A stretch of 64,000 nucleotides of DNA from Ricordea florida (GCA_949710005.1 OX453280.1:9169741-9233740); one strand, 5' to 3'. Shown: positions 1 through 8,830, counted from the stretch's first letter. The notes: generated by a model not told the origin, from the sequence alone. Numbers and translations: made by a program.

Positions 1-45
1 AGCTGGTCATGAGGGGAAACAAAGTTGTCATGCCAGAGAAGCTGT

Positions 46-1236
46 GGAATCAGACCATTCAACTTGCTCATGAGGGCCACCAAGGAATAGTACAAACAAA
101 ATCTTGATTAAGAGAGAAAGTGTGGTGGCCAAATCTTGACAAACAAGTTGAAAAGTTAATCAAAGCCTGCTATCCGTGGCAACTGGTTGGACCTAGACCA
201 AAGCCAGAACCGATAAGGTCAACTTCACTACCTCAAGGCCCGTGGAGTAAAATTGCTGTGGACCTCCTAGAGATTCCAAAGAATGGACACTTGTTTGTTG
301 TAGTTGATTACTACTCAAAATGGCCAGAAGTAGCCTTTCTGACCAAGACTGATGCACGAACGGTTATCAAATGTTTGCAGAGCATGTTTAACACTCATGA
401 TTTGCCTGAAACCCTCAGCAGTGACAATGGCCCACCGTTTGCTTCACAAGCATTTGAAGGATTCCTTGAGTACTTGGCAATCGATCACAAGAAAGGCATC
501 CCGTATTGGCCTCAAAGTGACGGCGAAGTAGAGAGGTTTAACAAAACTCCTGAAAATAATCAGAGTAGCACAACTGCAAGACAAGAATTGGAAAGAAGAA
601 GTACAACACTTTCTTTTCCAGCATCGCAGCACTCCACATACTGTCACTTCGGTATCTCCAGCTGAACTTCTTATGGGCAGAAAGCTAAGGGATAAGTTGC
701 CACAGGTTCAACCTCCTCGTGATCAGGCTACTGAGGCAGAGTGGCAAATCCTTCTCAGAGAAAGGAATGCCCGTAGAAAGTTAAGAGAGAAAGAGTATGC
801 TGACTCAAAGAGACACGCCACAACAAGTGACATAACAGAGGGCGACCTGATCCTACTACGTGAAAATCGAGAAAATAAGTTGTGACCAACATTCGAACCT
901 GGACCATATCGAGTTTTGGAGAAGAATGGGAATGCAGTTGTCATCAAGAATTCCGCTGGCCAGAGTAAAATGAGGAATGCTGGTCACATGAAGAAATTTG
1001 TAGACCCAGGAACTGAGAGGGGTGCTACGGAAATTGAGCTGCCCGCTCCATCAGTAACAACCGACACGCCCAAGGAAGGAGTTATCTTTGAACAAGATCC
1101 AGTTGGTGGAATTCAGCAAAATTCCCAAACACAGTCTGTATCTCTTCCACTGAGTCCAGCTCAAGAAGGGCCAAAGAGCCTCCCAGTTAGGAAAAGAGAA
1201 ACCCCTAAGTGGATGAAAAAGTTTGTTTGCCAATAG
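46..1236 (+). pseudogene. Ty3/gypsy integrase (rve) relic
   Basis: This is the end of a retrotransposon polyprotein whose integrase would insert element cDNA into the host genome. The HxxxH half of the zinc finger (AHEGH) is visible near 70-82. The DDE core follows: Asp in AVDLLEIP (~259), Asp in SSDNGPPF (~422) and Glu in GEVERFN (~525-545). A C-terminal module with FEPGPYRVLE (~892-920) resembles the GPY/F domain. Breaks are an in-frame TGA near 103, a frameshift near 540 (the continuation PAELLMGRKLRDKLP is in another frame) and a TGA at 883-885. The second zinc-binding pair is degenerate (CYPW). Family recognition is by motif; the breaks are read directly. Confidence 0.8.
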
Positions 1237-1362
1237 AGACTGAACTGTTGAGACTATTTGTCATGTATTAGTTGTTTACATTTGATTCAGAAACTTTGGA
1301 CTGAAAGAGTTCAGATAAGTTCATTTAGACTTTATGGAAATTTTTACTAAGTTGGAGAGGGA

Positions 1363-1498
1363 TGTAGTGTATGTCCATATTTGGTATTTCCTTATTTTGA
1401 AATGAACATGTGCTTAGAGCAAGGAGGCCAACTTAAAGGATTAAAAAAAGTTGTTGTGTTGTCAAAAACGTGTCTCTGATTGATTCGCCTACGCTACA
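1363..1498 (+). repeat. candidate 3' LTR (136 bp)
   Basis: It begins TGTAG just after a purine-rich tract and ends CTACA, the TG...CA inverted ends expected of an LTR. It follows the integrase relic directly. No 5' partner is in the window, so the boundaries are provisional. Confidence 0.5.
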
Positions 1499-1685
1499 AC
1501 TACCAAACATTATTGATATGTTATACTGTTTGTTGTTCTAAAAAGTGTGGTTATATTTAATGAGTGAATGAAAATGAAACCATGTAGTGTGACCATGCTG
1601 TGGAACGTCACTTAATAGAATTGTAATGCTACGGGGATATTTCAAGGTGTGTTACACGAGAACATTGCATTTTTTTTAGTTTGGA

Positions 1686-1820
1686 CATAGTTAGTAGCGG
1701 AGACTGGTTAAGAAACTCGGCGAACTTCAAAGAGATATGTCTTTGTTTACGATTTTCAACGTCACGTGACATTGACCCTGCACACAATATTTCAAGATGG
1801 CGTCCGGTTGCGAAAGTTAT
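1686..1820 (+). repeat. left terminal inverted repeat of P-like transposon
   Basis: Partner of 19925-20059 in inverse orientation. The first ~45 bp match with two substitutions. The inner part is diverged but keeps the CACGTGA and TGACCCTGCACAC blocks. Confidence 0.75.
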
Positions 1821-1915
1821 ATAGCGTGTCTTTAGCTTAGCGTGTTTTAAATCGTTTTCGGACTTGCTGAGTTACCAGATTCGCAAGAAAACTTGCTTAT
1901 GAGTAGTTCTACGAG

Positions 1916-2035
1916 ATGCCTTGCTAAAATTGTGCGGTTTGGGGCTGCAGATCGTGTCGGAGAACGAAAGGTCTGGGCATATTTAAGCTACCAGCAGCGA
2001 AAGATCCAAAGCACAAGACGTGGAGGGAAGCATGG
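1916..2035 (+). pseudogene. THAP zinc-finger exon, 5' half
   Basis: After ATG at 1916 the frame has a TAA at 1925-1927, then reads [12 protein letters not shown] and [16 protein letters not shown], the N-terminal half of a C2CH THAP finger (first Cys pair). The frame stops at codon TGG 2033-2035, where Polinton 1 begins. The remainder resumes at 17562 in the same frame after the duplicated CATGG. In P-type transposases this domain binds element ends. The premature TAA shows the copy is non-functional. Confidence 0.75.
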
Positions 2036-2636
2036 AGTAGGTAAAATATACCGGTTCTAGCCCAAAATAAAAAAATAAAATAAAAAATCAATTTTATTTT
2101 ATTTTATTCAAGATTTCAGAAAAATAAAAAATTAAATTATGATTTAAAGAAATGGTGTTGCTCCATTAAATTAATTATGGAACAAAAATTGCAAAAATTA
2201 TATTTACCGCAATTGAAAAAAATTGCTGCAGAGTTTAAAATTAAAAGATTATATGGAATGAATAAAGCAGAATTGATTGAAGAGATAGGAAAATTTGCGG
2301 ATGAAGATATAAAACAAAAAGTTAACATTAATAATAATTATGTTTGTATTCATGGAATTTGTAGATATTTTTGTAAAGAATGCGGTGGGTCGCAAATATG
2401 CATACACAATAAAAATAAGCATCAATGTAAAGAATGCGGCGGGTCACAAATATGCGAACATGATAAATATAAATATCAGTGTAAAGAATGCGGCGGGTCG
2501 CGAATATGCGAACATAATAAACAAAAACAACAATGCAAAGAATGTGGTGGTTCGCAAATATGTGAACATGGTAAACAAAAATATTCTTGTAAGGAATGTA
2601 GAGAAAAAAAATAAAAAATTAATTATAGTTTAAAGA
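2036..2636 (+). repeat. left 601-bp terminal inverted repeat, Polinton 1
   Basis: It is the reverse complement of 16956-17556, of equal length and with no difference in the ~140 outer bases compared. The encoded 145-residue proteins are identical. It contains a complete gene and ends at TTTAAAGA, the element's promoter motif. Confidence 0.93.
2177..2614 (+). CDS. SAP-like / cysteine-repeat protein inside left TIR (145 aa)
   Basis: Residues 1-42 form a helical SAP/LEM-like segment (LPQLKKIAAEF, MNKAELIEEIGKF). About five repeats of ~18 residues follow, with the pattern ICxHxxxxxxCKECGGSQ. Each supplies Cys, His, Cys and Cys, which suggests one zinc site per repeat. Similar CKECGG repeat proteins are known to me from giant DNA viruses and protists, without assigned function. 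A TTTAAAGA motif lies ~30 bases upstream (2143-2150). An identical second copy sits in the right TIR. Polinton 2 has a homologue at 33502-33948. Nucleic-acid binding is an inference from the SAP-like start and zinc repeats. Confidence 0.8.
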   Translation: MEQKLQKLYLPQLKKIAAEFKIKRLYGMNKAELIEEIGKFADEDIKQKVNINNNYVCIHGICRYFCKECGGSQICIHNKNKHQCKECGGSQICEHDKYKYQCKECGGSRICEHNKQKQQCKECGGSQICEHGKQKYSCKECREKK

Positions 2637-2661
2637 GAAAAATATAAAATAAAATAAAACA
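2629..2661 (+). promoter_or_regulatory. TTTAAAGA promoter at inner TIR boundary, drives 207-aa gene
   Basis: AGTTTAAAGA ends exactly where the left TIR ends (2636). The ATG of the next gene follows 25 bases later through an AT-rich leader. The right TIR ends at the same motif, upstream of the polymerase gene. Confidence 0.55.
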
Positions 2662-3285
2662 ATGAAAAAATTAAATATTAAATATTTAAACAATAAGAAG
2701 CTTAATATTTGTGATTTTATAGAAGAAATAAAAGAAAACTTATTAAAAAATTTAACAAAAAATAGGGAATATATAATTTATTATAATCAAAAAATTACTT
2801 TTTATTATCCAATAAATTTTGATGTAGAATATTATAATAAAAATTATGTTTTTGAACATTATATTTATTTTGGTGAAGAAACAAATTTTGGAGTTAGTGG
2901 TATTAACACTAATAAATTTGCGAAAAAAATTTTAAAAATAGCTAATTATGATTTTATTGAAAATGAATATGAATATGATTTTGATCCATATTATGGTGTA
3001 ATTATTGCAAACGGAATGGAAATTAATCATTTTTATGAAAATGATGTTTATCTTGCTTATCATGATGATGAATGTAAAATTGATGTATTTGATAAAAATT
3101 TTATAATAAAAAAAATACATGTAAGTGTTGATTTAAGTGAATATAAGATTGAGCATAAAGAGTTATTTTACAAACCATTACATGATGAATTAATGACAGT
3201 AGCATGGCATCCATCTAGGTATTTAGATTGGTGTATTGATTTTGAAGAGTTAAGAGATTTGAAAGAAAGATGGGGTGGAGATTAG
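2662..3285 (+). CDS. AT-rich accessory protein with AWHPSRxxDWC C-terminus (207 aa)
   Basis: It is unique to Polinton 1; Polinton 2 has no homologue. It is extremely AT-rich, Asn/Tyr/Ile-rich and has no membrane segment. The C-terminal motif MTVAWHPSRYLDWCIDFEEL resembles a motif I recall from uncharacterised proteins of mimivirus-like giant viruses, which hints at exchange with such viruses. A promoter motif at the TIR edge precedes it, and a hairpin (3294-3328) follows the stop by eight bases. Function unknown. Confidence 0.75.
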   Translation: MKKLNIKYLNNKKLNICDFIEEIKENLLKNLTKNREYIIYYNQKITFYYPINFDVEYYNKNYVFEHYIYFGEETNFGVSGINTNKFAKKILKIANYDFIENEYEYDFDPYYGVIIANGMEINHFYENDVYLAYHDDECKIDVFDKNFIIKKIHVSVDLSEYKIEHKELFYKPLHDELMTVAWHPSRYLDWCIDFEELRDLKERWGGD

Positions 3286-3293
3286 TTAAAAAA

Positions 3294-3328
3294 GTTATGT
3301 TATATAACCTAATAAATGGTTACATAAC
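3294..3328. terminator. hairpin after left-end gene, Polinton 1
   Basis: GTTATG plus TAACC (with a 5-base bulge) pairs with GGTTACATAAC across an 8-base loop. It lies between the stop of the plus-strand left-end gene and the end of the leftmost minus-strand gene. Polinton 2 has a related hairpin with nearly the same stem at the equivalent junction, so a transcript-end role is inferred. Confidence 0.5.
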
Positions 3329-3334
3329 AAAAAT

Positions 3335-3970
3335 TTAACTAAATATTAAACTAAAAGTTATGGGAGAACCCTTAAGATCAAGTTTTTTCCATTCATTGTT
3401 TAATATGGTTAAATCAAAGTGGTTTATGATGCTATCATATTTTCGAATTGGAATTGTTGGATAATCCTTTGAGGGTATGTTTGCAAGTAGGTGTGATGGT
3501 GAAAGTTTCACAAGTTCTCCATTTTTGTTTTTATTCATATATGAAAACTTATTATCCACTATACTACACATAAGCCTCAGTGGTTCCTTAATCTGAATAT
3601 TTATGGGGTATAATTTACCTGGATTTATGACTTCAGGAACTCCTAAACCAAAACTCAACCCTCTCGTAAGTTTAATTTTGAAGTTCTTATTTGAATATAA
3701 ATAGTCAACAGTATCAGTCTCAATTATTGTTATCTTTTCCCCATCAGGATCATTAAGAAAGATTGATTGAATATTACGAAGTGAATATGTACCGGGTTGA
3801 ATTATTATGAAGCCCTGATTCTTATCATTGAATATTATCTGTTTATCCTTAAAATTAATCAATCTTTTGGTTTGTATATTACAATCCAGGAGTTGTATCT
3901 CCCGAATATTTTTAAGCGGAGGATCTAAATAAATTCTAGTTTCTGACTCATACATTGTTATGCTTAACAT
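3335..3970 (-). CDS. penton-like minor capsid candidate, long paralogue (211 aa)
   Basis: The opening YESETRIYLDPPLKNIREIQL and the C-terminal block SPSHLLANIPSKDYP...INHFDLTILN match the shorter protein at 6380-6769 (PPLTNVKEIQL, KPSQVLAVIP, NPVNHFTLWILD). This protein has ~80 extra residues in the middle (QPGTYSLRNIQSIFL...LTRGLSFGLGVPEV). The all-beta-looking sequence and conserved position suggest the single jelly-roll penton that Polintons encode next to their double jelly-roll capsid protein. That assignment is inference. Polinton 2 lacks this copy. Confidence 0.65.
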   Translation of the reverse strand: MLSITMYESETRIYLDPPLKNIREIQLLDCNIQTKRLINFKDKQIIFNDKNQGFIIIQPGTYSLRNIQSIFLNDPDGEKITIIETDTVDYLYSNKNFKIKLTRGLSFGLGVPEVINPGKLYPINIQIKEPLRLMCSIVDNKFSYMNKNKNGELVKLSPSHLLANIPSKDYPTIPIRKYDSIINHFDLTILNNEWKKLDLKGSPITFSLIFS

Positions 3971-4066
3971 TTTGTTTGATTACTCCATATTCATCTTTTT
4001 AAATTTTATATAATCACCGTCTGTGATAAAAAATCGACTTACGCGTAAGCCGAAAAATACAGTCAT

Positions 4067-5623
4067 CTACTGAAATAGAAACCACGCTAATCCGCCAGAG
4101 ACAACTATAAATGCTAATATATTCTTTTCATGCTGCGTTGAGTCAATATTATTTTCAGCGGAGCTGGTTCTAAGGATTTCCTGTTTCGTCGAGTCTGTTT
4201 TCATTGATGGTTTTGGTTTCGTTTCAGTTCTATGAGGTAACTTTAATTTTGAAGATCCTAAGTTATGACTTATTCCAACCTGTTTTGCTTCAGTGTTTAG
4301 GGAATTATTCACTCCAAAATTCATATCATTACTCGCTTTCATAAGTTTGTTGTTAAAACCTGTCACGCTTTCAGTGTTGATTATCATATTACTTGGCATC
4401 AGCCATACACCAGGAGCAATAGCTAAATCAAGCCGTAATTTCGCTTCCTGTACAGCTAATTGATATCTTTGAATCGAACTAGAAATGTCATTCTCGATAA
4501 CACTACTTTCAAATAAATCCAAGAATTCTTGTTGTGTTTCGATTGCGCCACCGCCATTACCGTAAATTGAATTTCTTGTGTTAACTTGTGCACCCAATAT
4601 GCAGTAAACAAAAGCTTCAGCGGATCGATTCAATCTACCAAGTCCGGCTTTAGTTAGTCCGTGTCCGATTGTTGGGATAAACCAAGCATATTTGAAATCA
4701 GCAAAGTCATCGTTACGGATAAATGAAATGAGATTACCTTTTTCTTTCTTACCACCTTCATCTGCGAATTTACCACCTTCGCCGGGCCATTGATCCGCTT
4801 CAACATCATAATTACGTACAATATGTACATTTTGATATCCCCCTCCTTGTCCATGATATCCTGAACCATAATCAAGGAATATATCACCCAATCCTCCATT
4901 TCTTCCACCTTTCCATCTAAAATCGGAATTATTGGCAATTCCAAATTCAGCGCACAATCGTTGATATGCAACTTTACTATAAGGATTATTATTTATTACA
5001 AAAGGTTGCTCATCGGGCAAAGGAAGACTCAATTCATATAATATCCGCCTTATTGTGAAATATATATGAAACTTTATGAAGCTATTTACTACTTTAGGAT
5101 AATTTAAACTTTCAAAAGGACTTATACCGCAACCAGATGTTGCACACCAAACTGCAAAGTTAAGTTGTTGAGGCCAATAATTCATATCAGGGGTGTTCAA
5201 CCATTTTCTACTCTGTTTTCCAGATTTGAATGTTACAACTTGAGATGTAAATATGTTTCTCATCTTTGCTGTGAATTTCTTAGTATTTGAAACGTATATA
5301 TCTAGATAGGTTAGCATTTTTGTTATATCAGTTGTAAAGTCATCAAATTTAATAGCTGGTATTGGATAAGATCGATTAGTCAATGTTAAACTATTTGGAA
5401 ACGAACCCACTTTACTACTTTCAAACCCCAAATCTTCCTGCAACATTATTTTTAAATTAGTTGATATATCATCAATCCAGGTTTTTCCAGTAGGATCATC
5501 ATTAGTCATGACAGTCATATCATTATATTTCCACTTAATATATCCTCCATATAAATCATTCACAAATGTAAATTTATCAAGGTTAGCGTTTGGGTATCTA
5601 TTTTTAAAGTCTGTGAGTAACAT
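4067..5623 (-). CDS. conserved Polinton protein, C-terminal membrane anchor (518 aa)
   Basis: A large conserved protein of unknown function. Visible landmarks are NYWPQQLNFAVWCATSGCGIS (~150-170), a Tyr/Arg-rich HIYFTIRRILYELSLPLPDE segment (~190), a glycine-rich region GGRNGGLGDIF...GYHGQGGGYQ (~240-265), KYAWFIPTIGHGLTKAGLGRL (~315), a Thr/Lys-rich linker and a hydrophobic tail ILAFIVVSGGLAWFLF (~500-517). The tail suggests anchoring in a membrane or virion lipid. The start is supported by the homologue in Polinton 2 and by a TCTAAAGA motif ~35 bases upstream. A virion structural role is inferred from size and conservation only. Confidence 0.8.
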   Translation of the reverse strand: MLLTDFKNRYPNANLDKFTFVNDLYGGYIKWKYNDMTVMTNDDPTGKTWIDDISTNLKIMLQEDLGFESSKVGSFPNSLTLTNRSYPIPAIKFDDFTTDITKMLTYLDIYVSNTKKFTAKMRNIFTSQVVTFKSGKQSRKWLNTPDMNYWPQQLNFAVWCATSGCGISPFESLNYPKVVNSFIKFHIYFTIRRILYELSLPLPDEQPFVINNNPYSKVAYQRLCAEFGIANNSDFRWKGGRNGGLGDIFLDYGSGYHGQGGGYQNVHIVRNYDVEADQWPGEGGKFADEGGKKEKGNLISFIRNDDFADFKYAWFIPTIGHGLTKAGLGRLNRSAEAFVYCILGAQVNTRNSIYGNGGGAIETQQEFLDLFESSVIENDISSSIQRYQLAVQEAKLRLDLAIAPGVWLMPSNMIINTESVTGFNNKLMKASNDMNFGVNNSLNTEAKQVGISHNLGSSKLKLPHRTETKPKPSMKTDSTKQEILRTSSAENNIDSTQHEKNILAFIVVSGGLAWFLFQ

Positions 5624-5741
5624 TTTATTCTTTGTGTTTCAGCAAAGCTGGTCTTTAGATCTAGAATAAAATGTCAATTAATTTCTTTTATAATCCCTGC
5701 AAAACAATTGCACCCTACATCAGTTCTCTCATATGAAATTT

Positions 5742-6368
5742 TCAATGTACGGGAGCTGCTTTTCCCCTCCCTTCGGTCAGTTCCTTTAATATTTCCGCTC
5801 GAACCTCTGTTCTTATCTGATTCATATTTAAGTTTTTTTCTGTATCTTTTCGAGTTTTTTGGCGGATTTCTAGTTTTAGTTTTTCAAACTTATCCACCTC
5901 TGATAAAATTAACGAAAATTCTTGGTCAGATATTGCGTTATCTTTTAGAGCCTTTGAAACCAAGTCGTGAATGGTGTTTACTTTTGCTTTTGCTATAGAA
6001 ACTGTCTGTTCATGTTTACTAACTTTATGGGAAAGTCGTTTAGAAGCTGAACCGAATCCAACCGATATTCCACCACAAATACCTCCCACTGCTCCTAATG
6101 GAATACCGACAACAGCACCAAATCCAGTAAGGGAAGTTCCAAGTCCACTTGCAGATAGAATAACTGAAAGCACACCACTACAAACACTGATTTTTGTAAA
6201 TATACCTCTAGCTCGATTATACTTTTTCCTAACATCCTCGTAATGTTTAATTTCCTTCTCAATATTTTGTAGTACTTCGCATGACTTTTGTAGTCTGAAA
6301 TTATTTGGGTCTGTATTATTAGTTAATCGCCCGGAAATTTGTGGATAAATTCTATTGTACTCATCCAT
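5742..6368 (-). CDS. glycine-rich hydrophobic-core protein (208 aa)
   Basis: The start is placed at MDEYNRIYPQ rather than the upstream ATG at 6386, because the Polinton 2 homologue begins MEDYNRIYPQ and the promoter motif spacing fits. Residues ~58-105 are Gly/Ala/Val-rich (SGVLSVILSASGLGTSLTGF, GAVVGIPLGAVGGICGG). They are flanked by charged helices, with a long Lys/Glu-rich coiled-coil-like C-terminus. This layout would suit a membrane-inserting or membrane-disrupting virion component, but that is inference. The C-terminal EGRGKAAPVH tail is absent from the homologue. Confidence 0.75.
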   Translation of the reverse strand: MDEYNRIYPQISGRLTNNTDPNNFRLQKSCEVLQNIEKEIKHYEDVRKKYNRARGIFTKISVCSGVLSVILSASGLGTSLTGFGAVVGIPLGAVGGICGGISVGFGSASKRLSHKVSKHEQTVSIAKAKVNTIHDLVSKALKDNAISDQEFSLILSEVDKFEKLKLEIRQKTRKDTEKNLNMNQIRTEVRAEILKELTEGRGKAAPVH

Positions 6369-6379
6369 TTTTTTACTAC

Positions 6380-6769
6380 TCAACATTTAACCTTTAAATG
6401 AATTCGAACAGGTTGGTTATTTAAATTAAGCTTTTTTCCATTTTCATCTAAAATCCATAAAGTAAAGTGGTTGACTGGATTTTTAGTTTGTGGAATTCTT
6501 AAAGAATTATGCTCTTGGTATGTTGGAATAACAGCTAGTACTTGAGAGGGTTTAAGTTTTATAGTTTCACTTGAGGTTTTACAACAATCTGTATATGAAG
6601 ACTTTGGCTCAATAAGATCACACATTAAGTATAAAGGATTTACATAGTTTGATTTAAGAAAGAAAAAATATTGTAATTGTATCTCTTTTACATTGGTTAA
6701 GGGTGGATCTAGGTAAATTCTTGCTTCATTATTTAGCATATTGATAGATAAAAATATTGTATCATTCAT
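6380..6769 (-). CDS. penton-like minor capsid candidate, short form (129 aa)
   Basis: The start is chosen at MNDTIFLSINML to match the Polinton 2 homologue MSTFLSITMLTPETRVYLEPP. The frame is open further upstream, into the coiled-coil gene. Shared blocks with the 211-aa paralogue are RIYLDPPLTNVKEIQL, YLMCDLIEPKSSY, LKPSQVLAVIP and NPVNHFTLWILD. Its promoter-like TTTAAAAAG lies inside the 3' end of the preceding gene. Its 3' end abuts the next gene, so the two are tightly packed. The penton assignment is inference. Confidence 0.65.
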   Translation of the reverse strand: MNDTIFLSINMLNNEARIYLDPPLTNVKEIQLQYFFFLKSNYVNPLYLMCDLIEPKSSYTDCCKTSSETIKLKPSQVLAVIPTYQEHNSLRIPQTKNPVNHFTLWILDENGKKLNLNNQPVRIHLKVKC

Positions 6770-6779
6770 GTTTTTGAAT

Positions 6780-8018
6780 CTACTTTCTCTTCTTTTTAAA
6801 TTGTTCCACAAAATATAGAACTACAGCCATTATCAAAAGCCAAGCATTCTTACCTAAAAAGCCAATTACCTCACCCGCTGTTTTGAAGAGAAAGCTTACA
6901 ATCGCTCCAACCATTCCAGGTAATATTTCACCGAGTTTTTTACCAATAGCTTTAAACCCATTACCAACACCTTTTCCTAGTGTGGTTAACCCTTTAGAAA
7001 GATTAGAAATTATTACACCAATAACCACACCTACAGAACTCACAACAGCAAATACTGTAAAACCATACTTTTTAAAGATATACTTTATTCTCTCACGTAA
7101 TGGAAGATTTTTAATTATTTCTTCATTTTTACTCTCCGCATCAGCCATTTGTTCTTGGTTGTAAATAATACTCTTTCTTGATAGTTCTTCAAATTTATCA
7201 ACTTCAGCTTGTAATCTTTCATTACCTCTTTTTAACATTTCTAAATTTGACTGATCCCTCTTATACTTATCTATTTCATCTTTGTATCGATTTAATTCAC
7301 TTCTAAGTTTATCAATCTGCGTTTTAGCTAACATCTTATGTTTATCAGACGCATCTAAATAGCTTTCAGTTTTCGCAATTCTGGTTTGTTGTTTTTCAAT
7401 TATAGCTTTCAACTCTTCTATTTCCCCTGTATCATATTGTTCCATCTCATTTTTACCTTTTTCTAAAAGTGATTTTAACTCAACTATTTCATTATTTAAA
7501 TCCCTAATTTTTTTATTTTTTTCATTCAATTGTGATAAAATATCATCATTAGCTTCAACAATTTCTTCCGCTTTTTTACCTAGAGCTTTCATTATAGTGA
7601 TAGGGAGTTTTTTATTAATATCTCCATTCGCATCAAATAATTTATACCATTTTTCTTTTACTCCAAATTTTCTAGGGATTGCAACTTCAATTCTACCCCA
7701 CTCATCATATCTGAATAAAAAACTAGGTTTTGCATCTGGAAATTTTTTTAAAATATCACTCCAAACTTCATCTTTTCTTTCTTCCATAACACTCATCTCT
7801 ATTTCTTCACTTGGTAATTGTGTATATCCCGATTTTGTTTTAGGTCTAGCACCCTCATCCTCATAATTCCTATCACCTCTAGTTGTAGATGTTACTAGAA
7901 CTTCTTTTTGAGATGGCTTTCTACCAAGTAGTAAACTTTTTTCATCAAAATCATCAGGATTTTCTTCTTCCCCCAATCCAATGGGATCATTTTCTGGTAC
8001 TTCTGGTAATTCTGCCAT
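6780..8018 (-). CDS. coiled-coil membrane protein (412 aa)
   Basis: The N-terminus is acidic and disordered. A small conserved block with DEWGRIEVAIPRKFG lies at ~100-120, and a long coiled coil (Glu/Lys/Leu-rich) spans ~160-300. Conserved LRERIKYIFKKYGFTVFAV leads into a hydrophobic stretch (~320-342). A Gly/Lys amphipathic region follows (GKGVGNGFKAIGKKLGEILP), then SFLFKTAGEVIGFL and a final membrane segment NAWLLIMAVVLYFVEQF before KKKRK. Polinton 2 keeps the gene but a 3.1-kb insertion splits off the last 23 residues. A full promoter block (8032-8050) precedes it. Function unknown; a virion membrane or spike role is possible. Confidence 0.8.
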   Translation of the reverse strand: MAELPEVPENDPIGLGEEENPDDFDEKSLLLGRKPSQKEVLVTSTTRGDRNYEDEGARPKTKSGYTQLPSEEIEMSVMEERKDEVWSDILKKFPDAKPSFLFRYDEWGRIEVAIPRKFGVKEKWYKLFDANGDINKKLPITIMKALGKKAEEIVEANDDILSQLNEKNKKIRDLNNEIVELKSLLEKGKNEMEQYDTGEIEELKAIIEKQQTRIAKTESYLDASDKHKMLAKTQIDKLRSELNRYKDEIDKYKRDQSNLEMLKRGNERLQAEVDKFEELSRKSIIYNQEQMADAESKNEEIIKNLPLRERIKYIFKKYGFTVFAVVSSVGVVIGVIISNLSKGLTTLGKGVGNGFKAIGKKLGEILPGMVGAIVSFLFKTAGEVIGFLGKNAWLLIMAVVLYFVEQFKKKRK

Positions 8019-8050
8019 GATTTTTTACTCATCAGTAAGAAATCTTTAGA
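8019..8050 (-). promoter_or_regulatory. TTTAAAGATTTC-type promoter block, 412-aa gene
   Basis: Reading towards the gene: TCTAAAGATTTCTTACTGAT, then an A-rich leader to the ATG (8018). Almost the same block precedes the 72-aa gene (8767-8787), the 164-aa gene (9335-9353) and the Polinton 2 genes starting at 40844 and 41567. Confidence 0.6.
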
Positions 8051-8089
8051 CCTTTAAGGCCTCGAAGCAAACAAATCACATACAATTAC

Positions 8090-8482
8090 CTAAAATAATT
8101 TACTAGCTGCATAACCTAAGGCTAACATTCCTCCACCAACATATACCATTTCACCCATCTTTTGATTGTCACTCGGTCTATAATAATCTGAAAATTTTGG
8201 TTCGTGCATTTGACTATATAATTCTAAAGCTTCATCTGTTTTTGAAAGATTTTTTGATGCTTGATATTTATCATCCTTTTGTTGTACTTTCCAATCAATT
8301 AATTTCTGTCTTTTTTCCTGATATGCAGCATAATCTTTTTGATATTTTTCTAATGCCTTATCATGTCTTATTTTTTCTGTATCTGTTTTATCACCTGATA
8401 GATATCTTGCAAGATATGATCCACCAACAAAGGCTGTTGCATTTAATACAGCTCCTCCAATCAGCATTGCTATTGTTGCCAT
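8090..8482 (-). CDS. conserved small membrane protein (130 aa)
   Basis: A hydrophobic N-terminus (MATIAMLIGGAVLNATAFVGG) is followed by a charged helical middle (DKALEKYQKDYAAYQEKRQKLIDW), the conserved EPKFSDYYRPS motif and a hydrophobic C-terminus (YVGGGMLALGYAASKLF). Both ends could sit in a membrane. The Polinton 2 homologue (136 aa) is very similar. I recall relatives in cnidarian Polinton-like loci but no function. Confidence 0.8.
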   Translation of the reverse strand: MATIAMLIGGAVLNATAFVGGSYLARYLSGDKTDTEKIRHDKALEKYQKDYAAYQEKRQKLIDWKVQQKDDKYQASKNLSKTDEALELYSQMHEPKFSDYYRPSDNQKMGEMVYVGGGMLALGYAASKLF

Positions 8483-8534
8483 GTTTCTTCGCTTCGCTCA
8501 GGTCTATAAATCCTTAATTTGAGGTTCCTCCATT

Positions 8535-8753
8535 TTAGGTCGGTAAAATCTTTTGATCCTCTAAATATGTTTTTAGGTACATACTACCCGACAATACAAC
8601 CACCCATTTAGCATAGTTTGTAATACTTGAGGAGGGGTCGTTCATAAATGATTCTCTCATGGCCTTTTTAGCTACATATCCAACTAAAGCTGCCAATCCA
8701 ATAAGGACAGCTGAATCAGTAACAGTTTTCACAAGTTTGTTTTCAGTTGACAT
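8535..8753 (-). CDS. conserved small membrane protein (72 aa)
   Basis: MSTENKLVKTVTDSAV leads into a hydrophobic helix (LIGLAALVGYVAKK), then DPSSSITNYAKW and a second hydrophobic stretch before LEDQKILP. The 74-residue Polinton 2 homologue matches along its length, which makes this short ORF credible. A full promoter block precedes the ATG. Function unknown. Confidence 0.8.
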   Translation of the reverse strand: MSTENKLVKTVTDSAVLIGLAALVGYVAKKAMRESFMNDPSSSITNYAKWVVVLSGSMYLKTYLEDQKILPT

Positions 8754-8787
8754 AATTTTTTACTGTATCATTAAGAAATCTTTAAAT

Positions 8788-8824
8788 CGGCTTTGCCGGC
8801 CAGCTACGCTGAATCCCTTTAGGG
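8788..8824. repeat. mini-hairpin cluster A (three consecutive)
   Basis: Three adjacent palindromes: CGGC-ttt-GCCG (8788-8798), CAGC-tac-GCTG (8801-8811) and CCC-ttta-GGG (8815-8824). It lies in the intergenic gap between the 72-aa and 164-aa genes and is GC-rich in an AT-rich setting. Confidence 0.6.
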
Positions 8825-8830
8825 TTTACA

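Larger units (their letters stand above)
1..1498 (+). mobile_element. 3' part of a Ty3/gypsy-type LTR retrotransposon (degenerate)
   Basis: The window opens inside the pol region of an LTR retrotransposon. The order is integrase zinc-binding remnant, rve catalytic core, GPY/F-like C-terminal module, a purine-rich tract (GGAGAGGGA near 1354-1362) and a short candidate 3' LTR. Stops and a frameshift interrupt the reading frame, so this copy is dead. The left part lies outside the window. Confidence 0.8.

Noticed and set aside
2340-2633. Second ORF over the cysteine-repeat gene (and its twin at 16959-17252)
   Set aside because: Overlapping frame of the 145-aa gene. It lacks the regular Cys/His pattern and has no start context.
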